From Microbacterium sp. SD291 (GTDB lineage Bacteria; Actinomycetota; Actinomycetes; Actinomycetales; Microbacteriaceae), in contig NZ_JADIJR010000001.1 of NCBI RefSeq assembly GCF_017355365.1, positions 186,001 to 250,000 of the forward strand: a stretch of DNA of 64,000 bases. Direction: 5' to 3'. Of the stretch, positions 16,454-27,901 are shown one piece after another; the stretch's first letter is position 1, and each line of letters opens with the position of its first letter. The position numbers and the translations under genes are program-made. Below the pieces are notes generated by a model. That model was not told where the DNA came from. It ran no database searches and saw only the letters and a list, made by a program, of their open reading frames with translations.

Positions 16454-18076
16454 TCAGTGCGTCCGCTCGATCGGGATCACGGCGCCGGGATTCAGGATGC
16501 CGGTGGGGTCGAGCTCGCGCTTGATCGCCGCGAGGATGCGGATGCCGGTGTCGCCGATCTCCTGCGCCAGCCAGGCCGCGTGGTCTCTGCCGACCGCATG
16601 GTGGTGGCTGATGGTGCCTCCGGTCGCGATGATCGCGTCGTTCACACGGGACTTGACGGGCTCCCACACTGCGAGCGGATCGGAGCGGACGCCGGCCAGC
16701 ACCGTGAAATACAGCGATGCCCCGGTGGGATACACGTGGGAGACGTGGCACATGACGTACGACCTGGCCCCGGAATCCGCGAAGCCCGCCTTCAGGGCGC
16801 TGTCCACGGCGGAGCGCAGCGCCTGCAGGTTCGACCAGGTGGTCGCTGTCTCGAGCGTCTCGCAGAAGACACCGGCGTCGAGCAGCGCGTCGCGCAGGTA
16901 CGGCCCGTCGAATCGGCCCTTCAGCCACTCCTCCGCGGCTCCCTCACCCTCGGACGTGCCGCCTGCCTCGGCGAGCAGGGCGCTGATGCGCGCGCGGCGC
17001 TGGGCGATGTCGTCGCCCTCGTACACCGTCACGACGCTCGCACCCTTGGCGAGTGCCTTCCCTATCCTGCCGACCTGGGCGAGGCTCACGGCGGTCTCGG
17101 CCTCGTCCGACAGCCGGATCACGGTGGGGCCGCCCCCCTGCTGCGCGACGAGCCTCAGGCCCTCGGCGCCGGCGGCGAAGTCGGGGAAGGACCATGACTC
17201 GAGCACGCGGCCGTGCGGGACGGGGTGCACGCGCACGCGCACCTCGGTGATCACGCCGAAGATCCCCTCCGAGCCGAGGAACACCTTGATCAGGTCGGGT
17301 CCGGCTGCGGTGCCGGGCGATCTGCCGAGTTCGATGTCGCCGGTCGGGGTGGCGACGCGGATCCCGGTCACCATCGTGTCGAAGCGGCCGTGGCCTGCGG
17401 AGTTCTGACCCGACGAGCGGGCGGCGGCGAAGCCGCCGATCGTGGCGTAGCGAAAGCTCTGCGGATAGTGGCCGAGCTCGAGCCCGTGAGCGGCCAGCGA
17501 CGCTTCCGCGTCCGGCCCCGTGGTGCCGGCTGCGAGCACCGCCTCGCCGCTGCGCTCGTCGAGGCGGATGAGTCCGGAGAGCCGTCGCAGGTCGAGGCTC
17601 ACCACCGCGTGGTGACTGCCGCGCTCGGGATCGAGAGCCCCGACGACGCTCGTCCCGCCGCCGTGCGGGATCATCGCGATGCCGCGCTCGACCGCGACGG
17701 CAAGGCACGCGCGCACCTCGTCATGATCGGCCGGGAGGATGACCGCATCCGGCACATCCTGCTCGACGAGTCGCCGACGCAGCAGGTCGGGCGTCGACCG
17801 GCCTCCGGCGTGCCGGATGCGCGCCTCGGCGGACTCGTCCACATGCTGCGCGCCCACAGCGGCGCGGAACGCCGCACGATCCTCAGCGCTCAGTGCCGAC
17901 GCGGAGATGTGCACGGCATCGAGCTCGACCGCCGGCTCAGGCCTGCGGATCCGGCCCAGGAGCAGCGGGAGCAGCGTGCGCACCGCGAGAGGCAGGTCCC
18001 TGGCCTTCTCGGGGTCACCCCAGCCGTTCCACTTCATCGGCGGATCGTCGTCGACCCCGCCGTCATCTCGACTCAT
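16454..18076 (-). CDS. FAD-binding oxidase, alkyldihydroxyacetonephosphate synthase-like
   Basis: A protein of 540 residues. The PCMH-type FAD domain (about 105-285) contains IPHGGGTSVVGAL and IGGFAAARSSGQNSAGHGR. The C-terminal domain ends with GGTISHHHAVGRDHAAWL, the tri-histidine segment characteristic of alkyl-DHAP synthases, and DPTGILNPGAV. The N-terminal MKWNGWGDP is also seen in this family. Eukaryotic AGPS makes ether lipids; bacterial homologues such as Rv2251 are called flavoproteins with unproven activity. It diverges from tetR with only 20 bp between starts and is a likely target of that regulator. Confidence 0.88.
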   Translation of the reverse strand: MSRDDGGVDDDPPMKWNGWGDPEKARDLPLAVRTLLPLLLGRIRRPEPAVELDAVHISASALSAEDRAAFRAAVGAQHVDESAEARIRHAGGRSTPDLLRRRLVEQDVPDAVILPADHDEVRACLAVAVERGIAMIPHGGGTSVVGALDPERGSHHAVVSLDLRRLSGLIRLDERSGEAVLAAGTTGPDAEASLAAHGLELGHYPQSFRYATIGGFAAARSSGQNSAGHGRFDTMVTGIRVATPTGDIELGRSPGTAAGPDLIKVFLGSEGIFGVITEVRVRVHPVPHGRVLESWSFPDFAAGAEGLRLVAQQGGGPTVIRLSDEAETAVSLAQVGRIGKALAKGASVVTVYEGDDIAQRRARISALLAEAGGTSEGEGAAEEWLKGRFDGPYLRDALLDAGVFCETLETATTWSNLQALRSAVDSALKAGFADSGARSYVMCHVSHVYPTGASLYFTVLAGVRSDPLAVWEPVKSRVNDAIIATGGTISHHHAVGRDHAAWLAQEIGDTGIRILAAIKRELDPTGILNPGAVIPIERTH

Positions 18077-18096
18077 GCGTTACAGTTTGACACATC

Positions 18097-18705
18097 ATGG
18101 AAGAACGTCACGCAAGGGAGCATCCGGTCACCGGAAGCCGACCGGAATGGGACGCCACCCAGTCGCGCGTCCTCGACGCCGCGGACGCGCTGATCCGCAG
18201 GCGCGGCTTGAAGGGCGTCACGATCGCCGAGGTCGCCAGGCGTGCCGAGATCAGCCGTCCCACCGTGTACCGGAACTGGGACGACGCCGACGATGTGGTC
18301 CGGGCGGCCCTGCTCCGCCGGGTGAGCCGCATCATCGACACCTTCACCTCGCATCCGCCGACCCGAGCGCAGCTCGTCGACGACGTGCTTCGATTCTCCA
18401 CGCAGTTCCGCACGGACGAGGTCTACGGCAGGCTCCTCGAGGAGGAGCCGGAGGCGTTCACGCGCTACACGCTGCGGCGCGTCGGCTCCAGCCAGCGCCT
18501 GATCCTCGACTGGCTCGGCGTCGCGATCGGCGCCGCGCAGGAGGGAGGATCCGTCCGCGCCGGTGAGCCGCGGGAGATCGCCGTCATGCTCCTGCTCATC
18601 GCGCAGTCGGCCGTGCTGTCGCACGGCACCGTCGCCGATCTCATCGACGAGGCGGGGTGGGAGCGCGAGCTCCGGGCCGCACTGGACGGGCTGCTGCGCC
18701 CATGA
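18097..18705 (+). CDS. TetR family transcriptional regulator
   Basis: A protein of 202 residues. The N-terminal helix-turn-helix is GVTIAEVARRAEISRPTVYR (about residues 43-62), typical of TetR repressors; the C-terminal ligand domain is variable. The 20-bp gap to the AGPS-like gene and the ATGA overlap with glpD downstream suggest it controls both units. It matches Rv2250c in position. TACAGT at 18081-18086 could be its -10 element. Confidence 0.9.
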   Translation: MEERHAREHPVTGSRPEWDATQSRVLDAADALIRRRGLKGVTIAEVARRAEISRPTVYRNWDDADDVVRAALLRRVSRIIDTFTSHPPTRAQLVDDVLRFSTQFRTDEVYGRLLEEEPEAFTRYTLRRVGSSQRLILDWLGVAIGAAQEGGSVRAGEPREIAVMLLLIAQSAVLSHGTVADLIDEAGWERELRAALDGLLRP

Positions 18706-20147
18706 CAGCCGGCACCCCTCATCTTCACGCGGCACGGCGTGCGGACGAACTGCAGCGCGCCGCCCAGGGCACCGTGGACGTCCTCGTCGTCGGTGGCGGC
18801 ATCACCGGTGCCGGCGCCGCGCTGGACGCGGCCTCCCGCGGGCTCAGCGTCGCCCTCGTCGAAGCGGAGGACCTGGCCTTCGGCACCAGCCGCTTCAGCT
18901 CCAAGCTCGTCCACGGCGGACTCCGGTACCTCGCGACCGGCGACGTCGCCACCGCGAGGGAGAGCGCGATCGAGCGGCATCTGCTGATGACGACGATCGC
19001 ACCGCACCTGATCCGCCCGCTCGGGCAGCTGCTGCCGTTCGCCCCCGGCGTCTCCCTCGTCCAGCGCGCGGCGGGCGCCGCGGGGATGGCAGTGGGAGAC
19101 CTCCTCCGCCTGCGCGCCCGCACCCCGCGCGCGATCCTGCCTCCGCCGCGCGTGGTCTCGGCACGCACCGCGCAGCGCCTCGTGCCGGCGCTCTCCTCTC
19201 GCGGACTCCGCGGCGGGATGCTGTCGTACGACGGGCAGCTGCTGGATGACGCCCGGCTGGTGGTCACCGTCGCGAGGACCGCGGCGGCGCTCGGCGCGCG
19301 CATCCTCACCCGCGTGCGCGCGGTCGCCCTGCGTGCCGACGGCATCACCGCCGAGGATGCGCTGACCGGCGCACGGCTGGAGATCCGTGCCCGCAGCGTG
19401 ATCAACGCCACTGGCGTCTGGGCAGGCTCGCTCGACGACTCGATCACGGTCCGGCCGAGTCGCGGCACGCACATCGTGCTCGACGCTCAGGACCTCGGCT
19501 CGCCGGCCGCAGCGCTCACGGTCCCCCACGAGGGCTCGATCAGCCGGTACGTCTTCGCGCTGCCGCAGCAGCACGGCCGACTGATCGTCGGGCTCACCGA
19601 CGAAGACGCGCCTGGGCCCGTTCCGTCCGTGGCCCAGCCCACGGAGGGCGAGATCGCCTTCCTGCTCGCGAGCCTCAACCGCGTGGTCGGAGCGCCGTTG
19701 CGCCGCGACCAGGTGCGCGGGGCGTTCGCGGGACTCCGCCCGCTGGTGGACAGCGGCATGGATGCCACGTCCGACGTGTCGAGGAAGCACCTCGTCACGG
19801 CATCCGAAGCGGGGTTCGTCACCGTGCTGGGCGGCAAGCTCACCACGTATCGCCGGATGGCGGAGGATGCCGTCGACCTCGCCGTCCGTGTCCGCGGGTT
19901 GGACGCACCGCCCAGCAGGACCTCTGCTCTGCGCCTGGTCGACGATGTGACGCACCCGGAGCGCTCCCCCGCCGCGGCCTGGCCTGCCACCGCGGAGATC
20001 GAGTTCGCGGTGCGCTCCGAGCTCGCGCTCACGGCTGCCGATGTGCTCGACCGGCGAACCCGCATCGGGCTCGTCGAGTCCGATCGCGAGCGGAGCCTGC
20101 CGCGAGTCGAGGAGATCGTCGCGCGGACGCTGGCCGAACTCGGCTGA
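18702..20147 (+). CDS. glpD: FAD-dependent glycerol-3-phosphate dehydrogenase
   Basis: A protein of 481 residues. The FAD-binding N-terminus is DVLVVGGGITGAGAALDAA; GTSRFSSKLVHGGLRYL is the GlpD signature near residue 70; GGKLTTYRRMAEDAVD is the conserved motif before the C-terminal domain. It oxidises sn-glycerol-3-phosphate to dihydroxyacetone phosphate at the membrane, passing electrons to quinone. ATG 18702 overlaps the tetR stop (ATGA), implying translational coupling. DHAP is also the precursor of alkyl-DHAP, so pairing with the AGPS-like gene is meaningful. It is the positional equivalent of M. tuberculosis glpD1 (Rv2249c). Confidence 0.93.
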   Translation: MTAGTPHLHAARRADELQRAAQGTVDVLVVGGGITGAGAALDAASRGLSVALVEAEDLAFGTSRFSSKLVHGGLRYLATGDVATARESAIERHLLMTTIAPHLIRPLGQLLPFAPGVSLVQRAAGAAGMAVGDLLRLRARTPRAILPPPRVVSARTAQRLVPALSSRGLRGGMLSYDGQLLDDARLVVTVARTAAALGARILTRVRAVALRADGITAEDALTGARLEIRARSVINATGVWAGSLDDSITVRPSRGTHIVLDAQDLGSPAAALTVPHEGSISRYVFALPQQHGRLIVGLTDEDAPGPVPSVAQPTEGEIAFLLASLNRVVGAPLRRDQVRGAFAGLRPLVDSGMDATSDVSRKHLVTASEAGFVTVLGGKLTTYRRMAEDAVDLAVRVRGLDAPPSRTSALRLVDDVTHPERSPAAAWPATAEIEFAVRSELALTAADVLDRRTRIGLVESDRERSLPRVEEIVARTLAELG

Positions 20148-20288
20148 CGCCGGTCTGAGGGCGATTCCGCTGCAGTGCGTTGACACCGCGCGGCGCCGGG
20201 GGGAACGCGGGCGGAACAGCGCATGAACACCCGGACGAGAGGTCCTCAGACGAGGTCCTCACGTCCCGCGACCCGGCACAGTGGTGAC

Positions 20289-20984
20289 ATGGACATGCTC
20301 TTCTCGATGATGGGCGGCAAGGGGATGTCGGGGCTGTTCAAGACCGGCACCGCCATCCTCACGACGCTCCTGGTGGTCCCCGCACTGCTCAAGCTCTTCG
20401 TGGTCACGGTCGACGAGGGCTGGGCCGCGATCCGCACCCGGAACGGCAAGCCGATCATCCGCAACCGTCCGCAGCGTCGTCCGACCAACCGTGGTGGCGC
20501 GGTCGGAGAGGTCGTCGTCCTGGATCCGGGCTCGCACGGCGCGTTCCCGCTCTTCTACTGGTACAAGCTCATCGACGTCCGCTGCCGGGCGACAGACCTG
20601 CCGGTCAGGGAGATGAGCGGTGCGAGCGGGCATCAGCACCGGGTGCACGCATCCTTCGAATGGCGGCCGATCCCGACGGGACGCGACCTGCGCGTGTTCG
20701 AGCTCGACGTCGTGAACGTCAAGGAGCGCGCCTCGAACATCGTCAGCGCGACTCTGCGAGATGTGATCCGCGGCTTCGACGGCGCCGAGCTGCCGCACAA
20801 CGACGAGATCAACGCGCTCGTGATCGCCGCGAGCGACGAAGAGGTCCGCCGCGCCTGCGGCGTCGAGCTCGTGCGCGTGATGGTCACCGGCGATGCGCTG
20901 ACCGACGGCTACCTGCTCTCGACGGCGCTGCGCGACACCGACCGCGGAGCGCAGGCGATCGCTTCGCTGCACGCCCTGAACTGA
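20289..20984 (+). CDS. SPFH/band 7-like membrane-associated protein
   Basis: A protein of 231 residues. A hydrophobic segment (AILTTLLVVPALLKLFVVTV, about residues 20-40) is followed by VDEGWAAIRTRNGKP and VVLDPGSHGAFPLFYWYKLIDVRC, resembling the opening strands of an SPFH/stomatin domain. The helical part includes TLRDVIRGFDGAELPHNDEI, comparable to the RD.I segment of that fold. It lacks the long coiled coil of flotillins. Start ATG 20289 is preferred; an upstream ATG at 20223 would add 22 basic residues. It stands alone between glpD and dxs. The function is unknown. Confidence 0.6.
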   Translation: MDMLFSMMGGKGMSGLFKTGTAILTTLLVVPALLKLFVVTVDEGWAAIRTRNGKPIIRNRPQRRPTNRGGAVGEVVVLDPGSHGAFPLFYWYKLIDVRCRATDLPVREMSGASGHQHRVHASFEWRPIPTGRDLRVFELDVVNVKERASNIVSATLRDVIRGFDGAELPHNDEINALVIAASDEEVRRACGVELVRVMVTGDALTDGYLLSTALRDTDRGAQAIASLHALN

Positions 20985-21000
20985 CGACCGAGAAGTCTCC

Positions 21001-22941
21001 TCAGCGCCGTTCGTGCAGGGGCAGGTCGATCGCGCCGGTCTCCCCCGCGTTGCGGGCGATCGGGATCCGGGTGCCGAGCACCTGTGCCACCACGTCCTGC
21101 GCGATCTTCGACGCCGTCAGCCCCGCATCCACGAGGATCTCGTCGCGCGAGCCGTGATCGATGAACTCGTCCGGAAGACCGAGCTCATCCACGGCTGTGT
21201 CGATGCCAGCCTCGCGCAGCACCTGCCGCACGCGCGTCCCGATGCCGCCGACCCGGATGCCGTCCTCCAGCGTGATCACCAGGCGGTGACGCGCGGCGAG
21301 CTCGACGACCGAGGGCTGCACGGGGATCGCCCAGCGCGGATCGATCACGGTGGCGCCGATGCCCTGCGCCCGCAGGCGCGCCGCCACATCCATCGCGAGT
21401 GCCGCGAACGGCCCGATCCCGACCAGCAGGACGTCTTCGGACTCTCCTCGCGCCAGCAGGTCGACGCCGTCCCGCAGCCTCTCGAGGGCGGGAAGGTCCG
21501 GAGCCACCTCCCCCTTCGGGAAGCGGATGACCGTCGGCGCGTCGTCGATGGCGACGGCCTCGTCGAGCGCCTCCTTCAGCCGCGCACCGTCACGCGGAGC
21601 GGCGATGCGGATGTGCGGGACGATCTGCAGCATCGCCAGATCCCACATGCCGTGGTGACTGGGCCCGTCAGGGCCGGTGACGCCGGCGCGGTCGAGCACG
21701 AACGTGACACCGGCACGGTGGAGCGCGACGTCCATCAGCACCTGGTCGAACGCGCGGCCCATGAAGGTCGCGTACAGGGCGACCACCGGGTGCAGACCGC
21801 CGTATGCGAGGCCGGCCGCGGACGCGACCGCGTGCTGCTCGGCGATGCCCACGTCGTAGACGCGGTCGGGGAAGCGCTCCGCGAAGGGCGCGAGTCCTGT
21901 CGGGCGCAGCATGGCGGCGGTCATGGCGATCACGTCGTCACGGCGCTCCCCCACCTGCACGAGCGCATCGGAGAAGACATCCGTCCAGCCCTGTCCGCCG
22001 GACGACAGCGTCTCCCCCGTCGTCGGGTCTATGCGCCCGACGGCATGGAACTGGTCGGCCTCGTCGTCGCGGGCGGGCTGGAAGCCGCGGCCCTTCTCGG
22101 TGATCGTGTGCACGATGACCGGCGCGCCGTAGGACTTGGCGAGTTCGAGCGTCTCGAGCAGGGCGGGGAGGTCGTGACCGTCCACCGGGCCGAGGTACTT
22201 GATGTCGAGATTGGAATACAGCGCTTCGTTGTTCGTGAAGCGCGAGAGGAAGCCGTGCGTGCCGCCGCGGACTCCGCGGAAGACCGCGCGGCCCACCGGT
22301 CCGAAAGCCCGGAACAGGCGGTCCGACTTGCGGTGCAGGTCCTTGTACGCGGCGGCCGTGCGCACCCGGTTCAGGTAACGGGACATGCCTCCGATCGTCG
22401 GGGCGTACGAGCGTCCGTTGTCGTTCACGACGATGATGAGGTTGCGGTCGTTGTCGTCGGAGATGTTGTTCAGCGCCTCCCACGTCATGCCCCCGGTGAG
22501 GGCGCCGTCGCCGACGACGGCGATCACATGGCGGTCCGAGCGGCCGGTGGCGGTGAGGGCGCGCGAGATGCCGTCGGCCCAGCTCAGCGAGCTGGACGCG
22601 TGGGACGACTCGACGACGTCGTGCGGGCTCTCGCCGCGCTGCGGGTAACCGGCCAGGCCGCCGCGCAGGCGCAGGCCGGAGAAGTCGCTCCGCCCGGTCA
22701 GCAGCTTGTGCACGTACGACTGGTGACCGGTGTCGAAGATGAAGGGGTCGTCCGGCGAGGAGAAGACGCGGTGCAAGGCGATCGTCAGCTCGACCACACC
22801 GAGGTTCGGGCCGAGATGGCCCCCGGTTCGCGAGACGTTCTCGACCAGGAACTCACGGACCTCCGCCGCCAGCTCCACCAGCTGCTCCGCAGACAGGGCG
22901 TCGAGATCACGGGGTCCTGAGATGCTCGGAAGAATGGGCAT
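21001..22941 (-). CDS. dxs: 1-deoxy-D-xylulose-5-phosphate synthase
   Basis: A protein of 646 residues. Motifs include GHQSYVHKLLTGR, the thiamine-diphosphate site GDGALTGGMTWEALNN, DRAGVTGPDGPSHHG, and the C-terminal transketolase domain. It condenses pyruvate and glyceraldehyde-3-phosphate in the first step of the MEP isoprenoid pathway. ATG 22941 is preceded by GAGGAGG; the same frame stays open for about 200 further codons into the acnA region, but that part is only an overlapping frame. It is encoded downstream of acnA on the same strand, behind a strong terminator. Confidence 0.97.
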   Translation of the reverse strand: MPILPSISGPRDLDALSAEQLVELAAEVREFLVENVSRTGGHLGPNLGVVELTIALHRVFSSPDDPFIFDTGHQSYVHKLLTGRSDFSGLRLRGGLAGYPQRGESPHDVVESSHASSSLSWADGISRALTATGRSDRHVIAVVGDGALTGGMTWEALNNISDDNDRNLIIVVNDNGRSYAPTIGGMSRYLNRVRTAAAYKDLHRKSDRLFRAFGPVGRAVFRGVRGGTHGFLSRFTNNEALYSNLDIKYLGPVDGHDLPALLETLELAKSYGAPVIVHTITEKGRGFQPARDDEADQFHAVGRIDPTTGETLSSGGQGWTDVFSDALVQVGERRDDVIAMTAAMLRPTGLAPFAERFPDRVYDVGIAEQHAVASAAGLAYGGLHPVVALYATFMGRAFDQVLMDVALHRAGVTFVLDRAGVTGPDGPSHHGMWDLAMLQIVPHIRIAAPRDGARLKEALDEAVAIDDAPTVIRFPKGEVAPDLPALERLRDGVDLLARGESEDVLLVGIGPFAALAMDVAARLRAQGIGATVIDPRWAIPVQPSVVELAARHRLVITLEDGIRVGGIGTRVRQVLREAGIDTAVDELGLPDEFIDHGSRDEILVDAGLTASKIAQDVVAQVLGTRIPIARNAGETGAIDLPLHERR

Positions 22942-23053
22942 CTGCACCTCCTCACAGGCTCCCAGAAAAGCATCCGCTTCCGGTGCGGACATCTCGTCGA
23001 TCCTATCGCGCCCACCCGGGAAACCCCGGAGAACGAGGCGCCCTTGACAGACG

Positions 23054-23092
23054 GCGAAGGGGCCCGGATCCGTCGGATCCGAGCCCCTTCGC
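23054..23092 (-). terminator. Strong terminator hairpin after acnA
   Basis: GCGAAGGGGC-c-CGGATCC / GGATCCG-a-GCCCCTTCGC: 17 paired bases with a single mismatch and a 3-nt loop. It lies 8 bp past the acnA stop and insulates dxs. Confidence 0.85.
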
Positions 23093-23099
23093 GGTTCGA

Positions 23100-25934
<2,835 letters not shown>

Positions 25935-26036
25935 GAATCCGTCTCCTTCTATGGGATGGGAGCGACAGGCGACTCCATCTTGCTCGCCGACGACGTGCCG
26001 CGGCTAGCAAGGCGGACCTAACCAGTCTGCGCCCTT

Positions 26037-26056
26037 CGGCTTCTCGGCAGAAGCCG
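26037..26056. other. Perfect 8-bp hairpin in the acnA upstream region
   Basis: CGGCTTCT-cggc-AGAAGCCG, directly adjoining the 30-bp palindrome on the acnA side. It could terminate the DUF3159 transcript or fold in the acnA leader. Confidence 0.45.
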
Positions 26057-26086
26057 TAGATTTATCTTGATGTCAAGATAAATCTA
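26057..26086. promoter_or_regulatory. 30-bp perfect palindrome, probable MarR-family (TamR-like) operator of acnA
   Basis: Arms TAGATTTATCTTGA / TCAAGATAAATCTA flank a 2-bp centre. It is strikingly A/T-rich for this genome and sits 123-152 bp before the acnA start, immediately after the DUF3159 stop. MarR-family regulators bind palindromes of this shape, and in Streptomyces the MarR protein TamR controls aconitase; assignment of a TamR-like regulator here is inference. No MarR gene is in the window. Confidence 0.6.
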
Positions 26087-26821
26087 TCACGCCTGCGTCG
26101 AGACGTCCGCAGTCGGCGCGCGCGGATAGAGCGCACGGACGACGAGCCACGTGACGGCGATCATCGGCGCGAACAGCGGCAGCCCCATGATCAGCTTGAG
26201 CGTGCCGAGCGCGGTGACCTCACCTGCGAGATAGAGCGGCAGCTGCACGGCGAGCCGTGCGAGGAAGAGCGCACCCCAGGCGATGCCGAGCCAGAGGAAG
26301 GCGCGGCGCTTGCGCCGGTCCCGGCGCCACGCGGTGCCCTCGCCCATCAGGAATCCGACGGCGATCCCGATCAGCGACCAGCCGATCAGCGCCGACACGA
26401 GGATCGCCGTGCCGTAGGCGGCGTTGGTGATGAGCCCGGGCACGAAGTTGTCCTGCCCGCGGCCGGTCCACAGAGCCAGACCTGCCGCCGCTCCCGCGGC
26501 GACCAGACCGCCGATGGCGGCGGACGGCGGCGACTTCTGGACGAGACGCACGATCGTGAACACCGCCGCGAGACCGACCGACACGCCGAGCGCGAGGATC
26601 AGCGGCTCAGGGCGGATGGTGAAAAGCACGACGAACGCGAGGCTGGGCAGCACCGATTCGAGGATGCCGCGCCACCCGCCGATGGCCGACCAGACGACCT
26701 TCTGCGTGCTGGCGCTGTCGGCCGGGTCGAGTCCTGCGCGCCGTGCGGCGCCGCCGAGAGCCGCGCCGATCAGCTCGGAGGCGCTCGGCTCCCGATCTGC
26801 GTCCGGCTCCGGGGTGCTCAC
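26087..26821 (-). CDS. DUF3159 family membrane protein
   Basis: A protein of 244 residues with about six hydrophobic helices after a hydrophilic N-terminus of about 45 residues. The conserved start SELIGAALGGAARRAGL and GGWRGILESVLPSLAFVVLF match DUF3159, an actinobacterial membrane family of unknown function. It overlaps the DUF3710 gene by 4 bp, so DUF3159, DUF3710 and dut form one operon, as in many actinobacteria (compare M. tuberculosis around Rv2693c-Rv2697c). The acnA palindrome begins directly at its stop codon. Confidence 0.88.
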   Translation of the reverse strand: MSTPEPDADREPSASELIGAALGGAARRAGLDPADSASTQKVVWSAIGGWRGILESVLPSLAFVVLFTIRPEPLILALGVSVGLAAVFTIVRLVQKSPPSAAIGGLVAAGAAAGLALWTGRGQDNFVPGLITNAAYGTAILVSALIGWSLIGIAVGFLMGEGTAWRRDRRKRRAFLWLGIAWGALFLARLAVQLPLYLAGEVTALGTLKLIMGLPLFAPMIAVTWLVVRALYPRAPTADVSTQA

Positions 26822-27405
26822 GCCGAGCCCGGCGTGGCCGGCATCTTAAGCGGGATCAGATCGCGCGGGGGCATCGGCGCGCTGCCGCGCACCACGACGA
26901 TCGACCGGAACAGGTCCTCGACCTTGGCCGCCGCCTCGAGATCGGATGCCGCCGCTCCCCCGATCACGCCGCGCAGGAACCACCGAGGACCGTCGATGCC
27001 GATGAAACGGGCCAGGCGCAGCTCCGAACCCTCGCTCGCGGGCGCGGGCACCTCGGCGAGAAGCTCCCGGCCGAGCGGGCCCTCGCGCTCCTCGACGCGG
27101 CCACCCTGGGCACGGACCTGGTCGCGCAGCTGCACACGGGTCTCATCCCAGAGCCCGCCGGAACGAGGAGCGGCGAACGGCTGCACCTGCAGCGAGGATT
27201 CGGCGTAGTCGAGCCCGACCGCGACGATCCGCTTGGACTGCTCCTCGACCTCGAGGCGCAGGTTCAGACCCTCGCGCGGCAGGATCTTGATCCCGCCGAG
27301 GTCGATGTACGGACGGACCGGATTCGCCTCGGAGTCGTCGAACGGTCCTTCGCTGGCCCGGTTCTCGGGTGCGGACTTCGAAGGGGTGGCGCTGTTGTCA
27401 GTCAT
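26818..27405 (-). CDS. DUF3710 family protein
   Basis: A protein of 195 residues matching the actinobacterial DUF3710 family by sequence (YIDLGGIKILPREGLNLRLE, RWFLRGVIGGAA) and by its position between dut and DUF3159. It is soluble, with no signal peptide and no catalytic motif I can point to; function unknown. ATG 27405 lies within the end of dut (8-bp overlap), with AAGG upstream. The longer open frame to 27516 runs antisense-like through dut and is not supported. Confidence 0.88.
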   Translation of the reverse strand: MTDNSATPSKSAPENRASEGPFDDSEANPVRPYIDLGGIKILPREGLNLRLEVEEQSKRIVAVGLDYAESSLQVQPFAAPRSGGLWDETRVQLRDQVRAQGGRVEEREGPLGRELLAEVPAPASEGSELRLARFIGIDGPRWFLRGVIGGAAASDLEAAAKVEDLFRSIVVVRGSAPMPPRDLIPLKMPATPGSA

Positions 27406-27889
27406 TGGCCTTGCCTGCCTGCTGTTCGTGGAGTCCTGCCTGGTAGCCGGTGGAGCCGAATCCACCCTCGCCGCGAACGCTGTCTGGCAGCTCGTCGACC
27501 GGGATGAACGTCGCACGTGTCACCGGCATGATGATCAGCTGCGCGATGCGATCGCCGACCGCCACATCGTACGCGCTGCGGATGTCCGTGTTGATCAGGC
27601 TCACCTTGATCTCGCCCCGGTACCCCGCGTCGACGGTGCCCGGCGAGTTCACGATCGAGATGCCGTGCTTCGCGGCGAGCCCGCTGCGCGGCACGACGAA
27701 GGCGGCGTGGCCCTCGGGCAGTGCGATGCGGACTCCGGTCGCGACGAGCGCACGCTCGCCCGGTCCGAGGCGAACCGCTTCGGCCGCGACGAGGTCAGCG
27801 CCGGCGTCGCCGGGGTGGGCGTAGAAGGGGACCACAGCATCGCCGTTCAGCACAGGGGCGATAATGGGGACATCAACGGAATCAGTCAC
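27398..27889 (-). CDS. dut: dUTP diphosphatase
   Basis: A protein of 163 residues containing the five dUTPase motifs: HPGDAGADLVA (I), PRSGLAAKHGI (II), GTVDAGYRGEIKV (III), RIAQLIIMPV (IV) and a C-terminal GEGGFGSTG (V). It hydrolyses dUTP to dUMP and pyrophosphate, keeping uracil out of DNA and supplying dUMP; the active enzyme is a homotrimer. The GTG 27889 start is only 12 bp from the divergent DUF3093 start. Confidence 0.96.
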   Translation of the reverse strand: MTDSVDVPIIAPVLNGDAVVPFYAHPGDAGADLVAAEAVRLGPGERALVATGVRIALPEGHAAFVVPRSGLAAKHGISIVNSPGTVDAGYRGEIKVSLINTDIRSAYDVAVGDRIAQLIIMPVTRATFIPVDELPDSVRGEGGFGSTGYQAGLHEQQAGKAND

Positions 27890-27901
27890 CCCAAGAGGCT
27901 A

